Shown here: positions 44,004 through 52,790 of the stretch, one piece after another | How positions within the stretch are numbered: the first letter of the stretch is position 1 | Layout of the letters: every line of letters begins with the position of its first letter | Assembly: GCA_947623305.1 (NCBI GenBank) | Contig: CANQGQ010000002.1 | Coordinates: 62,001 to 126,000, forward strand | Reading direction: 5' to 3' | DNA from: an uncultured Alistipes sp. | GTDB lineage: Bacteria > Bacteroidota > Bacteroidia > Bacteroidales > Rikenellaceae | DNA length: 64,000 bases | Notes under the pieces: model-generated | Databases searched by the model: none | Told to the model about the DNA's origin: nothing | Seen by the model: the letters and a program-made list of their open reading frames with translations, nothing else | Translations under genes and position numbers: made by a program

Positions 44004-44113
44004 TTTGATTTTCCGATCATTATGATTACTTTTGTAGAAAACGTACAGTAAAGGTCGCGACCGGATGCGCTTCGGGTGGAAAACGGTCCGTTTCGTTCGG
44101 GGAATCCGGTCGC
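44004..44113 (+). promoter_or_regulatory. lpxK promoter and structured 5' leader
   Basis: TTTG (44004-44007), 19 nt, TACTTTTG (44027-44034) match the Bacteroidota consensus. The leader is about 100 nt. It contains a perfect 10-bp stem, GCGACCGGAT (44057-44066) with ATCCGGTCGC (44104-44113), enclosing the small palindrome AAACGG-T-CCGTTT (44081-44093). This two-tier fold directly upstream of lpxK (ATG 44140) may control translation or stability. It matches no riboswitch I know. Confidence 0.65.
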
Positions 44114-44139
44114 AGGTTATGGGATAAAACGGATACATC

Positions 44140-45183
44140 ATGTTGGATATACTGCTTGCGCCGGCAGCCGCCTTGTACAAGATGGGGGTCAGGTTTCGCA
44201 ACACCCTTTTCGATAAGGGACTGCTCAAGAGCGAGCGTTTCGATATTCCGATCGTCTGCATCGGTAACATCACCGTCGGTGGGACAGGAAAAACTCCGAT
44301 GGCCGAGCTCGTTATCGACTACATGTCCCAGATGCACAATGTGGCTTTGCTGTCGCGCGGTTACGGCCGCCGAACCAAAGGCTATCGCGAGGTCGCCGTC
44401 GATTCGCACTATCGCGATGTGGGCGACGAACCGTTGCAAATCAAGCGCAAGTTCCCCGAAACGGTGGTTGTTGTATGCGAAAAACGGTCGGACGGTATCC
44501 GCCGGCTGCGGGCGGAGCATCCCGAAGTCGATCTGATTATCATGGACGACGGCTTCCAGCATCGCTATGTCGAGGCGAAGATCAATATCGTGATGGTCGA
44601 TGCTTCGCGCCCCATCCAGTACGATAAGATGCTGCCGCTCGGCTCTCTGCGCGATGTGCCCGAATCGTTGCACCGGGCCCACTATTTCGTCGTTACGAAG
44701 TGTCCCTCCAACATGACGCCGCTCGAACGGCGTTTGTTCCACAAGGTTTTGATTCAATACGCCTATCAGCGTATCTATTATACCCGTTTCGAGAGTTTTC
44801 AGCCCCAGCCGGTCTATCCGGCCGAAGCGCCGCACGAGGCGCTGGACGCGGATCGGAAGGTGATCGCGCTGTCGGGCATCGGCAATCCGAAGCCCTTTCT
44901 CGATACGTTGCGCGAACAATACAAGTTGGTGGAGGCCGTAACTGTAGAGGATCATCACGTCTATCGGGTCGGCGACATGCACCGTCTGTCCGAACTGTTG
45001 GCCCGTTATCCCGATGCCGTGATCGTAACGACCGAGAAGGATGCCGTGAAGATGCTCCGTCCCGATCGCATCCCGCCCGAGGTGCGCAGCCGATTGTATT
45101 ATCAACCGATCAATATTTCGTTCATAGAGGATTCGGCAGCAGATTTTCTGCAAAAATTGGAAAAAGATGTTAGAAAAGATTAA
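44140..45183 (+). CDS. lpxK: Tetraacyldisaccharide 4'-kinase LpxK
   Basis: LpxK phosphorylates the 4' position of the lipid A disaccharide precursor at the inner membrane. The 347-aa product has the family P-loop GNITVGGTGKTPM (about residues 42-54), SRGYGRRTKGY, the GDEPLQIKRKFP motif, and MDDGFQHRYV with the catalytic Asp-Asp. An N-terminal hydrophobic stretch (LLAPAAALYKMGVRFRN) anchors it to the membrane. The 3' end overlaps the purine nucleoside phosphorylase gene by 17 nt. A structured leader precedes it. Confidence 0.96.
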   Translation: MLDILLAPAAALYKMGVRFRNTLFDKGLLKSERFDIPIVCIGNITVGGTGKTPMAELVIDYMSQMHNVALLSRGYGRRTKGYREVAVDSHYRDVGDEPLQIKRKFPETVVVVCEKRSDGIRRLRAEHPEVDLIIMDDGFQHRYVEAKINIVMVDASRPIQYDKMLPLGSLRDVPESLHRAHYFVVTKCPSNMTPLERRLFHKVLIQYAYQRIYYTRFESFQPQPVYPAEAPHEALDADRKVIALSGIGNPKPFLDTLREQYKLVEAVTVEDHHVYRVGDMHRLSELLARYPDAVIVTTEKDAVKMLRPDRIPPEVRSRLYYQPINISFIEDSAADFLQKLEKDVRKD

Positions 45184-45976
45184 TCGGGCGGCGGAGTATC
45201 TTCGCGGCCGCATTGCAGGTTTTCAGCCCGAGGTGGGCATTATTCTGGGTACGGGATTGGGCGGTTTCGCCGATAAGATCGCAGCGGAGGCAGTCGTCGA
45301 TTACAAGGAGATTCCCGAATTTCCGCAGTCGACCGTCAAGGGCCATGCTGGTCGGATGATTTTCGGAACGATCGCCGGTCGACGCGTCGTGGCCATGCAG
45401 GGGCGGTTCCATTATTACGAAGGGTATGCCATGTCGCAGGTTACGTTGCCCGTGCGCGTGATGGCGCAGCTCGGCATCCGTTACCTCTTCGTGTCGAACG
45501 CTTCGGGCGGAATCAATCCGACCTTCCGCGTGGGTGATTTGATGATTATCACCGACCATATCAATCTGTTGCCCAATCCGTTGATCGGGCCGAATCTGGA
45601 AGAGTTGGGACCGCGTTTTCCGGATATGCACAACTGCTATGACAAGGAGCTGATCGCTTTGGCGACGAAGATCGCCGAGGACGAACGCATCAAACTGCAA
45701 TACGGCGTTTACGTCGGCGGTACGGGCCCGACTTTCGAAACGCAGGCCGAGTATCGTTATTTCAAGGTCATCGGCGGCGATGCGGCCGGCATGTCCACCG
45801 TGCCCGAGGTGATCGTAGCCCGCCACATGTCGATACCGGTATTCGGCGTGTCGGTCATTACCAACTGCGGGCTGTCGGACGATGTGGGCGATCACGAGGA
45901 TGTCCAGTTGCAGGGGCGTAAGGCCGGTGTGCGGATGGAGACCCTGTTCTGTAAGATGATCGAAAATCTCAAATAA
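45167..45976 (+). CDS. Purine nucleoside phosphorylase (class I trimeric type)
   Basis: This enzyme cleaves purine nucleosides with phosphate in salvage. The 269-aa product shows VGIILGTGLGGFADKI, GHAGRMIFG, MQGRFHYYEGYAM (phosphate and ribose contacts), SNASGGINPTFRVGDLMIITDHIN, the Glu-containing GGTGPTFETQAEYR, GGDAAGMSTVPE and SVITNCGLSD with the purine-binding Asn. This is the trimeric PNP I / MTAP superfamily pattern and is most like PunA. It starts within lpxK (17-nt overlap) and is followed 9 nt later by ssb. Confidence 0.95.
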   Translation: MLEKINRAAEYLRGRIAGFQPEVGIILGTGLGGFADKIAAEAVVDYKEIPEFPQSTVKGHAGRMIFGTIAGRRVVAMQGRFHYYEGYAMSQVTLPVRVMAQLGIRYLFVSNASGGINPTFRVGDLMIITDHINLLPNPLIGPNLEELGPRFPDMHNCYDKELIALATKIAEDERIKLQYGVYVGGTGPTFETQAEYRYFKVIGGDAAGMSTVPEVIVARHMSIPVFGVSVITNCGLSDDVGDHEDVQLQGRKAGVRMETLFCKMIENLK

Positions 45977-45985
45977 GGGAAATAT

Positions 45986-46561
45986 ATGGTTAACAAGGTG
46001 ATATTGATCGGTAATGTGGGGCTCGACCCCGAAGTGCGGGCGCTCGAAAACGGAACGAAAGTGGCTCGGGTGCGTTTGGCGACGACCGAACGGATATTCG
46101 ACCGACAGACGAACGAGACGAAAGAACATACCGAATGGCATTCGATTACGTTGTGGCGCGGATTGGCCGATGTCGTCGACCGTTACGTGCACAAGGGTTC
46201 GCAGATCTATGTCGAGGGCCGCTTGCGTACGCGCGAATGGACGGACAAGGACGGAAACAAGCGTTATACGACGGAGATTCTCGCCGATACGATGAATTTG
46301 TTGGGGCGTCGCGGCGACAACAATGCGGCCGCACCGTCCGACGGTGCCGGTTACGGTCAGCCGCAGGGTGGCGGACGCAATTACGGTAGTGCACCGGCGG
46401 GGAACGCTTCGCAAGGTTCGCAGGGTGCAGCTTCGCCGCAGACCCAGAGCGGTTACGGTTCGCAGCCTGCTTATCAGGCTCCGCGTCCCGCTGCCGAACG
46501 ACCGTCGTCTGCCGCCGCTCCGTCGGTTCCGGCCGATGATCCCGATGATTTGCCGTTCTGA
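45986..46561 (+). CDS. ssb: Single-stranded DNA-binding protein SSB
   Basis: The 191-aa product has the N-terminal OB fold (MVNKVILIGNVGLDPEVRALENGTKVARVRLATTE, then TEWHSITLWRGLADVV and GSQIYVEGRLRTREWTDKDGNKRYTTEI). A Gly/Gln/Ala/Ser/Pro-rich linker (about residues 110-180) follows, and the acidic interaction tip DDPDDLPF, which recruits partner proteins. The order and length are typical. It is 9 nt after the purine nucleoside phosphorylase gene and precedes a hairpin terminator. Confidence 0.97.
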   Translation: MVNKVILIGNVGLDPEVRALENGTKVARVRLATTERIFDRQTNETKEHTEWHSITLWRGLADVVDRYVHKGSQIYVEGRLRTREWTDKDGNKRYTTEILADTMNLLGRRGDNNAAAPSDGAGYGQPQGGGRNYGSAPAGNASQGSQGAASPQTQSGYGSQPAYQAPRPAAERPSSAAAPSVPADDPDDLPF

Positions 46562-46635
46562 TTCGTTCATCGCAGGTGTTGTGCCGATTTGTCGGGGTAT
46601 CTTCGGGCTTGCATCGACGTTAATTGATAAGATAG

Positions 46636-46675
46636 GAGCGGGCGTTACACGATTTGTGCAACGCTCGCTCCTTTG
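46636..46675. terminator. Terminator of ssb, convergent with the dCMP deaminase gene
   Basis: GGAGCG-G-GCGTT (46636-46647) pairs with AACGC-T-CGCTCC (46661-46672), one mismatch, then TTT. It lies between ssb (plus) and the minus-strand gene ending at 46699. Confidence 0.8.
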
Positions 46676-46698
46676 TATGACCGTAATCGGTTCGGCCG

Positions 46699-47142
46699 TC
46701 AAATCGCTGCCTCGTCGAGGTCGTATTTGATACATTCGATGCCGACACGGCGCAAAAGGGCCAGTCCCTCCTCCGAACGGTATTCCTCGGAGTAGACGAC
46801 TCGTTTGATGCCGGCCTGAATAATCAATTTCGAGCATTCGATGCAGGGGGCAGCCGTAATGTAGAGCGTCGAACCGTCGCAGTTGTTCGCCGACTTCGCC
46901 ACTTTGGTGATGGCATTGGCCTCGGCATGAAGCACATAAGACTTCGTATGGCCCGCTTCGTCTTCGCAGATGTTTTCGAAGCCCGACGGCGTGCCGTTGT
47001 AGCCGTCCGAAATAATCATCTTGTCCTTGACGATCAATGCCCCGACCTTTCGCCGCATGCAATAGGAGTTTTCCGCCCAAATGCGCGCCATGCGCAGATA
47101 GCGTAAGTCCAATTGCCGCTGTTTTTCCTCTTGGTAGCCCAT
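46699..47142 (-). CDS. Deoxycytidylate (dCMP) deaminase family protein
   Basis: The 147-aa product is a zinc-dependent deaminase, with HAEANAITKVA (catalytic His-Ala-Glu) and AAPCIECSKLII (PCxxC zinc ligands). The N-terminal YQEEKQRQLDLRYLRMARIWAENSYCMRRKVGALIV matches the dCMP deaminase/ComEB group, where NSYCMRRKVGALIV is conserved. It converts dCMP to dUMP for thymidylate synthesis, or is a paralogue. The start lies 3 nt after the secA stop, so it is coupled to secA. Confidence 0.92.
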   Translation of the reverse strand: MGYQEEKQRQLDLRYLRMARIWAENSYCMRRKVGALIVKDKMIISDGYNGTPSGFENICEDEAGHTKSYVLHAEANAITKVAKSANNCDGSTLYITAAPCIECSKLIIQAGIKRVVYSEEYRSEEGLALLRRVGIECIKYDLDEAAI

Positions 47143-47145
47143 CGG

Positions 47146-50100
47146 TTACAAGCCTTTTCCGTGGCAGTTCTTGTATTTTTTGCCCGAACCGCAGGGACAC
47201 GGGTCGTTGCGTCCGATCTTCTTTTCGGCCTGGATGGGCATCGTCTTTTGACGGTCTTGCTGGCCCGCCTGCGCGGCGGCCTGCATGCGCGAAGCCTGTA
47301 GCTTGTTAACATCTACCTTCGCACGGTCGCGCTGCTGTTGCTGACGTTGCGCAGTTTCGGCGCCCTGCTCGCGTACGGGAACGAACGCCCGATTGAGAAT
47401 CGAGAGCACCTCGCGATTGACCTTGACGAGCATCTTCGAGAACAGCCCGAACGATTCGAATTTGTAAATCAGCAGCGGGTCTTTCTGCTCGTAGGTGGCG
47501 TTCTGCACGCTCTGACGCAGGTCGTCCATTTCGCGTAGATGTTCGCGCCAGGCGTCGTCTATCGAGGTGAACATCACCACCTTGGAGAATACACGGAAGA
47601 TTTCGGCACCGTCCGTGTCTTTGCACTTCTGCAGATTGACCGGAATGTTGTAACCCAAGTGGCCGTCCGTTACCGGAATGTAAATGTTCGAATCCAGCTG
47701 GTCTTTCCGGTCTTCGTAGACGCGTTGCATGACCGGACGCACCGTATCCGCAACGGCTTTCGCACGTCGGGCATAGATCGCTTTCAGGTCTTTGACGATC
47801 CAGTCGGCCAGTTCTTCGGGTTTGGCATCTTCGTAGGTCGTCTGGTCGAACGTCGGTTCGATGGCGACTTCGCGGATCAGTTCGAAGCGGAAATCTTCGA
47901 AGTCGATGCCGCGGTGGGTCTCGACGAAGTTGTCCGCATAGTCGTACATGATGTTGTTGAGGTCGATCTCGATGCGTTCGCCGTAGAGGGCATGGCGGCG
48001 GCGCGTGTAGATCACTTCGCGCTGCGAGTTCATCACGTCATCGTACTCCAGCAGCCGTTTGCGGATGCCGAAGTTGTTCTCTTCGACCTTCTTCTGGGCC
48101 CGTTCGATGGCGCGGGTCATCATCTTCGCCTGGATGACCTCGCCCTCTTTCAGCCCCATGCGATCCATCATCGTGGCGATCCGGCCCGAACCGAACAGAC
48201 GCATCAGATTGTCCTCGAGCGAGACGAAGAACTGCGATGAACCCGGGTCGCCCTGGCGTCCGGCACGGCCGCGCAACTGGCGGTCGACCCGTCGGCTTTC
48301 GTGGCGTTCCGTGCCGATGATGGCCAGACCGCCCGCTTCGCGTACTTCGGGCGTCAGCTTGATGTCGGTACCGCGTCCGGCCATGTTGGTCGCAATGGTT
48401 ACCTGTCCCGAACGACCTGCTTCGGCCACGATCTGGGCTTCCAGTTGGTGCTGCTTGGCATTCAGCACATTATGTTTGATGCCGCGTAGCTTCAGCATGC
48501 GGCTCAACAGCTCGGATATTTCGACCGAGGTCGTACCCACCAACACAGGCCGGCCTTCGCCGACTAACCGCACGATCTCTTCGATCACGGCGTTGTATTT
48601 TTCGCGTTTGGTCTTGTAGATCAAGTCCTGACGGTCATCGCGGATGACCGGACGGTTGGTCGGGATGACCACGACGTCGAGTTTGTAGATGCTCCAGAAC
48701 TCCGATGCCTCCGTCTCGGCCGTACCGGTCATACCGGCCAGTTTGTGATACATGCGGAAGTAGTTCTGCAGCGTGATGGTGGCGAACGTCTGCGTCGCCG
48801 CCTCGACCTTGACGTGCTCTTTGGCTTCGATGGCCTGGTGCAGTCCGTCCGAATAGCGGCGGCCTTCGAGGATACGGCCCGTCTGTTCGTCGACGATCTT
48901 CACCTTGTTGTCCATCACCACATACTCGATGTCCTTTTCGAACATCGCATAGGCTTTCAACAGCTGGATGACCGTGTGGACACGTTCCGACTTGATTGCG
49001 TATTCGTTGATGATTTCGTCGCGTTTCTGTGCCCGTTCTTCGGCCGAAAGTCCGCTTTTCTCCAATTCGGCCACTTCGGCGCCGATGTCGGGCAGCACGA
49101 AAAATCCGTCTTCGTTGAAGTATTTCGACAGTGCCTCGTGGCCCTTGTCGGTGAGTTCCACCGAATTCAGTTTTTCGTCGATGACGAAATAGAGGTCGTC
49201 CGTGATTTCGGGCATCCGGCGGTTGTTGTCCTGCATGTAGGTGTTTTCGGTCTTCTGCATCAGCGCCTTGACTCCCGTTTCGGACAGATATTTGATTAAG
49301 GGTTTGTATTTCGGCAGACCCTTGTGGGTGCGGTAGAGCTTCACGCCGCCCTCGTCGGTTTTGTTCTCATTGATGAGCTGACGCGCCTCGGCCAACAGCG
49401 ACGTAACCAATCCTTTCTGGAGGTTGTAGAGGTGCTCGATGGCGGGCCGATACTGTTCGAACAGTTGGTCGTCGCCCTTGGGGACGGGACCCGAGATGAT
49501 GAGCGGCGTACGGGCATCGTCGATCAGCACCGAGTCCACCTCGTCGACGATGGCGAAATGGTGCTTGCGCTGCACGAGGTCTTTGGGCGACGAAGCCATG
49601 TTGTCGCGCAGATAATCGAAGCCGTATTCGTTGTTCGTGCCGAACGTGATGTCGGCCATGTAGGCTTGGCGGCGCGCTTCGGAGTTGGGTTGCGTGTCGT
49701 CGATGCAGGCGACCGAAAGACCGTGGAATTCGTACATCGGACCCATCCATTCCGAGTCGCGCTTGGCCAAGTAGTTGTTGACCGTAACGAGGTGCACGCC
49801 CTTCTTGGCCAGTGCATTGAGGAAGACCGGAAGGGTCGCCACGAGGGTTTTGCCTTCGCCGGTGGCCATTTCGGCGATTTTGCCTTTGTGGAGCACCACG
49901 CCGCCGAACAACTGCACGTCGTAGTGGATCATGTCCCATTTGATGTCGTTGCCGCCGGCTGTCCAATGGGTCGAATAGATGGCCTTGTCGCCTTCGATGC
50001 GGACGAAATCTTTCGTTGCGGCGAGGTTTCGGTCGAAGTCGTTCGCCGTAACGACCACTTCGTCGTTCTGGGCGAAGCGGCGGGCCGTATCCTTCATGAT

Positions 50101-50445
50101 GGCGAACGCCTCGGGCAGCAACTGATCGAGTTTTTCCTCGATTTTCTCGTCGATGTGTTTCGTCGTTTCGTCGATCTCTTTGGAGACGCGTTCCTTCTCG
50201 TCGAGCGAAGTTTCGGGCTTTTCGAGGGTGGCCTTCAGTTCGACGATCCGGTTTTCGTCGGGAGCGATGAAATCGGCGATCTGTTTTTTGAGCCCTTCGC
50301 TGCGGGCGCGCAACCCATCGTTCGAAAGCGCCTCGATGGTCGGATAGACTTCCTTGATTTTCAGAACGTAAGGTTCGATCTCCTTGCGGTCTTTGTCGGC
50401 TTTGGAGCCGAACACGGCTTTGATTAAACTGGCAAGTATGTCCAT
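47146..50445 (-). CDS. secA: Preprotein translocase ATPase SecA
   Basis: SecA drives Sec-dependent secretion. The 1099-aa length is normal for Bacteroidota. It has the nucleotide-binding [15 protein letters not shown] (Walker A), the [20 protein letters not shown] region, the preprotein cross-linking domain, and [43 protein letters not shown]. The C-terminal zinc tail is [14 protein letters not shown]. There is an extra about 50-residue helical insertion near the N-terminus ([15 protein letters not shown] and following), also seen in related SecA proteins. It has its own promoter about 265 bp upstream (50713-50743), with a palindromic repeat in the leader. Confidence 0.98.
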   Translation of the reverse strand: MDILASLIKAVFGSKADKDRKEIEPYVLKIKEVYPTIEALSNDGLRARSEGLKKQIADFIAPDENRIVELKATLEKPETSLDEKERVSKEIDETTKHIDEKIEEKLDQLLPEAFAIMKDTARRFAQNDEVVVTANDFDRNLAATKDFVRIEGDKAIYSTHWTAGGNDIKWDMIHYDVQLFGGVVLHKGKIAEMATGEGKTLVATLPVFLNALAKKGVHLVTVNNYLAKRDSEWMGPMYEFHGLSVACIDDTQPNSEARRQAYMADITFGTNNEYGFDYLRDNMASSPKDLVQRKHHFAIVDEVDSVLIDDARTPLIISGPVPKGDDQLFEQYRPAIEHLYNLQKGLVTSLLAEARQLINENKTDEGGVKLYRTHKGLPKYKPLIKYLSETGVKALMQKTENTYMQDNNRRMPEITDDLYFVIDEKLNSVELTDKGHEALSKYFNEDGFFVLPDIGAEVAELEKSGLSAEERAQKRDEIINEYAIKSERVHTVIQLLKAYAMFEKDIEYVVMDNKVKIVDEQTGRILEGRRYSDGLHQAIEAKEHVKVEAATQTFATITLQNYFRMYHKLAGMTGTAETEASEFWSIYKLDVVVIPTNRPVIRDDRQDLIYKTKREKYNAVIEEIVRLVGEGRPVLVGTTSVEISELLSRMLKLRGIKHNVLNAKQHQLEAQIVAEAGRSGQVTIATNMAGRGTDIKLTPEVREAGGLAIIGTERHESRRVDRQLRGRAGRQGDPGSSQFFVSLEDNLMRLFGSGRIATMMDRMGLKEGEVIQAKMMTRAIERAQKKVEENNFGIRKRLLEYDDVMNSQREVIYTRRRHALYGERIEIDLNNIMYDYADNFVETHRGIDFEDFRFELIREVAIEPTFDQTTYEDAKPEELADWIVKDLKAIYARRAKAVADTVRPVMQRVYEDRKDQLDSNIYIPVTDGHLGYNIPVNLQKCKDTDGAEIFRVFSKVVMFTSIDDAWREHLREMDDLRQSVQNATYEQKDPLLIYKFESFGLFSKMLVKVNREVLSILNRAFVPVREQGAETAQRQQQQRDRAKVDVNKLQASRMQAAAQAGQQDRQKTMPIQAEKKIGRNDPCPCGSGKKYKNCHGKGL

Positions 50446-50510
50446 GATGTTCCGTTTTTATTTTCCGTAATCAATATGTTTTTTTGTACCCTCGTTTTTC
50501 GACCCTTTTG

Positions 50511-50594
50511 TTCGAATCCGACCGCCGTTCCTCGCGGCCTTTGGCAGCGTATGCAGTTTTGCCCCCCCCCGCACCCCCGCCTTGGCGGGAGCTT
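50511..50594 (-). repeat. Dispersed palindromic repeat, copy 4 (secA leader)
   Basis: On the minus strand: AAGCTCCCGCC-AA-GGCGGGGG, TGCGGGGGGGGG, CAAAACTGCATACG, an inverted CTGCC/GGCCG core, GAGGAACGGCGGTCGGATTC. It has a slipped G-run (plus strand C10) at 50562-50571. It lies within the secA 5' leader, between the promoter (50713-50743) and the start codon. Confidence 0.8.
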
Positions 50595-50712
50595 CGATTG
50601 GGTTGCCGAAACCGATCAGGTTTTACGACCGTTGGTACACCGATGTATCCGATCGCTTTATTTTTTTCAGTTGCATCGGACTTCCTTTCGGAAGCTCGAA
50701 AGATAATTCTTA

Positions 50713-50743
50713 CAAAAATAGTGATTTTTTGTAAAGTAGCAAA
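50713..50743 (-). promoter_or_regulatory. secA promoter
   Basis: On the minus strand TTTG (50740-50743), 19 nt, TATTTTTG (50713-50720): an exact consensus match. The secA leader would be about 260 nt. Confidence 0.8.
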
Positions 50744-50787
50744 ATGAAAAAGGGGTTAGGACGGAACTCGTTCGGGTACGGCCACGA

Positions 50788-50889
50788 AAAAAGGGTGAGC
50801 TCCTTATATCGCACCGCTACGACCGCATACCCTTGCTCGATTCCTCGCCTGGGGGATTCTGCGGGAGCTGGTCGTATAAGACTCACCCG
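50788..50889 (-). ncRNA. ffs: Signal recognition particle RNA (4.5S-type)
   Basis: On the minus strand a hairpin RNA of about 100 nt starts near 50889. Helix parts pair in order: GGGTGAG with CTCACCC, CTTATA with TATAAG, CGACC with GGTCG. The tip holds the SRP domain IV: CCAGG-CGA-GGAA-TCG-AGCAAGGG, a GGAA tetraloop on a short stem beside the conserved asymmetric AGG/AGCAA loop that binds Ffh. It ends in a U-tract (50787-50792). The promoter is exact (50895-50926). It lies directly upstream of the secA transcription unit. Confidence 0.88.
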
Positions 50890-50894
50890 AGACG

Positions 50895-50926
50895 CAAAAG
50901 TAAGTAAATTTTATGTTCCGCACAAA
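50895..50926 (-). promoter_or_regulatory. SRP RNA promoter
   Basis: On the minus strand TTTG (50923-50926), 20 nt, TACTTTTG (50895-50902) match the consensus. The start site falls at the first base pair of the SRP RNA helix. Confidence 0.8.
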
Positions 50927-50936
50927 TTTTTTTCGA

Positions 50937-51716
50937 TCAGGCCTTTTTCTCCGCCACGAAAAAAAGATCGAAACACCGGTCGTCGACCGGAACGATCCGG
51001 TAATCTTCCATGCGGATGGCGGTCGTCAATTCCCGATTCCGGTTCAGCAGCTTGCGGCGGTTCAGTCGGTTGAACAGGTCATACGGAAATTGCAGCAGCC
51101 GACGGGGCAGCCGATGTTGCAGGTCGAACAGGTCGAATCGAGTGATGCGCCGCACCCCTTCGCGGTTGCGCTCGTAATAATCCATCACACGGTCGTTGCC
51201 TGTTACGCCGAGCATTTCGACCTGCGTGAACGGCCCTTGCAGCAACGTCCGGAGCTCTTCGGCCCGATATTCCCGCACGTGCCACGGATTGCGTGTGAGC
51301 GACATCGGGGCGTTGGGCGTCGTTACGATGAATCGGCCGCCCGGACGCAATACCCGATGGACTTCCTGTACGAATCGGGCATCCTGTTCGATGTGTTCGA
51401 TGACTTGGAACGAGATTACGAAGTCGAACATGCTATCGTCGAAAGGCAGGGGTGGAACCGTCGCCGTGCGGAATTCGACGTTCGGAGCCTCGCGTTGCAG
51501 CTCCGGCAGATTCACCGGACGATGCTTGTCGAGCGTAACGAACCGTTCGGCATGCGGCGCCACGACCCGGATGCCGTAGCCGGTTCCGGTGCCGATTTCC
51601 AACACCTTGCCCGATAACCGTTCCGCGGCGGCGCAGTAGGCCAGCAGCGAACGCTGGAATACGAAATTGTCGGAGGCTTCCGTCGAGACCCGCTCGGCCG
51701 TATGCAGATCGGTCAT
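50937..51716 (-). CDS. Class I SAM-dependent methyltransferase
   Basis: The 259-aa product has the Rossmann methyltransferase motif I VLEIGTGTGYGIRVVAP (about residues 38-54). Motif II (ERFVTLDKHRPV), an acidic post-motif FDFVISFQVIEHIEQDARFVQEVHRVLRPGGRFIVTTPN and a C-terminal lid complete it. This is the UbiE/methyltransferase-11 type. The substrate cannot be named. It is 3 nt downstream of the cvfB-like gene and ends next to the SRP RNA promoter. Confidence 0.9.
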   Translation of the reverse strand: MTDLHTAERVSTEASDNFVFQRSLLAYCAAAERLSGKVLEIGTGTGYGIRVVAPHAERFVTLDKHRPVNLPELQREAPNVEFRTATVPPLPFDDSMFDFVISFQVIEHIEQDARFVQEVHRVLRPGGRFIVTTPNAPMSLTRNPWHVREYRAEELRTLLQGPFTQVEMLGVTGNDRVMDYYERNREGVRRITRFDLFDLQHRLPRRLLQFPYDLFNRLNRRKLLNRNRELTTAIRMEDYRIVPVDDRCFDLFFVAEKKA

Positions 51717-51719
51717 AGG

Positions 51720-52556
51720 TTATTCGTGAATTTGGATACCGTTTTCGTCCATCGTTATCGAGCCGCTTTTCAGCAGCATGCCCAACGAACGTTTGAATAC
51801 CTTTTTGCTCATTCCCGTGCGGCGGGCGATCTCCTCGGGCGTGCTGTCGTCGTTGAGCGCCAGGTGCCCGCCGTTTTCGTGCAACAGCCGACGCAGCTGT
51901 TCGGCCGATGCCTGCACCTGGGCATAACCCTCTTGTTGCAGACTGACGTCGATGCGGTTGTCCTCGGTGATGCGACGCACGTAACCGGTCAACCGGTCGC
52001 CGATTGCGATCGGACGGAACAACTGGTTGCGGTAGAGCATTCCCCAATGGCGGTTGCCGATGATGACGCGGTAACCGATCGGACTTTCCGATGCGACGAG
52101 CAGCTGCACCTGCTGGCGCGGTTTGACCGTAATGAGGTCGTTGTTGATGAACGATTTGAGTTTGCAGGTCGCGACGCAGCGGCCCGTGATGTTGTCTTCG
52201 TAGAGGTAGACGATGTACCGGCGTCCGACGAGTATGCCGCCCTGTTGATTGCGGTTGGGGAGGAACAAATCCTTGCCGTGCAGTCCCCAGTCGAGGAAAG
52301 CCCCGTGCGCCGTTTTATCGACTACTTCCAAATAACCCGCCTCGCCGGCTTGCAGCAGGGGCGTTTCGGTGGTGGCGACCAACCGGTCTTCGGAGTCGTG
52401 ATAGAGAAAAACCTCTTTTTCGTCGCCCGTTCGGTCGGCGAGCGAGGCGTATCGGTTCGGCAACAGCACTTCGTTCCCTTCGTCGTCCGCAAGGTAGACG
52501 CCGTGTTCGGAAAGACGGCTGACCGTCAATTTACAACTATGTCCTGCTTTCAGCAT
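51720..52556 (-). CDS. S1-domain RNA-binding protein, CvfB/YitL-like
   Basis: The 278-aa product has repeated S1-like OB folds: HSCKLTVSRLSEHGVYLADDEGNEVLLPNRY, then AGEAGYLEVVDKTAHGAFLDWGLHGKDLFLPNRNQQ. A C-terminal winged helix ends KVFKRSLGMLLKSGSITMDENGI, as in the conserved virulence factor B (CvfB) family. The C-terminal motif K..FK...G.LlK.g.I is diagnostic. It is upstream of and coupled (3 nt) to the methyltransferase gene. Family members bind RNA; the target is unknown. Confidence 0.88.
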   Translation of the reverse strand: MLKAGHSCKLTVSRLSEHGVYLADDEGNEVLLPNRYASLADRTGDEKEVFLYHDSEDRLVATTETPLLQAGEAGYLEVVDKTAHGAFLDWGLHGKDLFLPNRNQQGGILVGRRYIVYLYEDNITGRCVATCKLKSFINNDLITVKPRQQVQLLVASESPIGYRVIIGNRHWGMLYRNQLFRPIAIGDRLTGYVRRITEDNRIDVSLQQEGYAQVQASAEQLRRLLHENGGHLALNDDSTPEEIARRTGMSKKVFKRSLGMLLKSGSITMDENGIQIHE

Positions 52557-52610
52557 GTTTTGTTTCGCATTTTATTAACCGGTACCGACGTTTTTCTACG
52601 TTGTTTTATC

Positions 52611-52692
52611 ATCCGAACGTCGTCGCTCGCCGCCTGCGGCGTCGTATGCAGTTCTGACCCCACCCTAAACCCCTCCCTCGGGAGGGACTTTA
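52611..52692 (-). repeat. Dispersed palindromic repeat, copy 5
   Basis: On the minus strand: AAGTCCCTCCC-GA-GGGAGGGG, TTTAGGGTGGGGTC, AGAACTGCATACG, the inverted core ACGCCGCAGGCGGCG, then GACGACGTTCGGATG. It lies between the cdaA gene (upstream on the same strand) and the cvfB-like gene, in its leader. Confidence 0.8.
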
Positions 52693-52790
52693 TCCGGAAC
52701 CCCGAACCGATTGGCTCGGAAATTTTTATTAAGAGGGGTCTTGTCAGTTCAATATAATAAATATAATAATAAATAGGGCGGGCCCACGGG

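Noticed and set aside
42504..44273. Upstream extension of the M23 lipoprotein gene to 44273
   Set aside because: The extension reads through the lpxK promoter region and lacks a signal; the lipoprotein signal begins at ATG 43913.
45170..47200. 676-codon antisense frame across the purine nucleoside phosphorylase, ssb and dCMP deaminase genes
   Set aside because: It spans three well-supported genes and a terminator; no protein-like composition.
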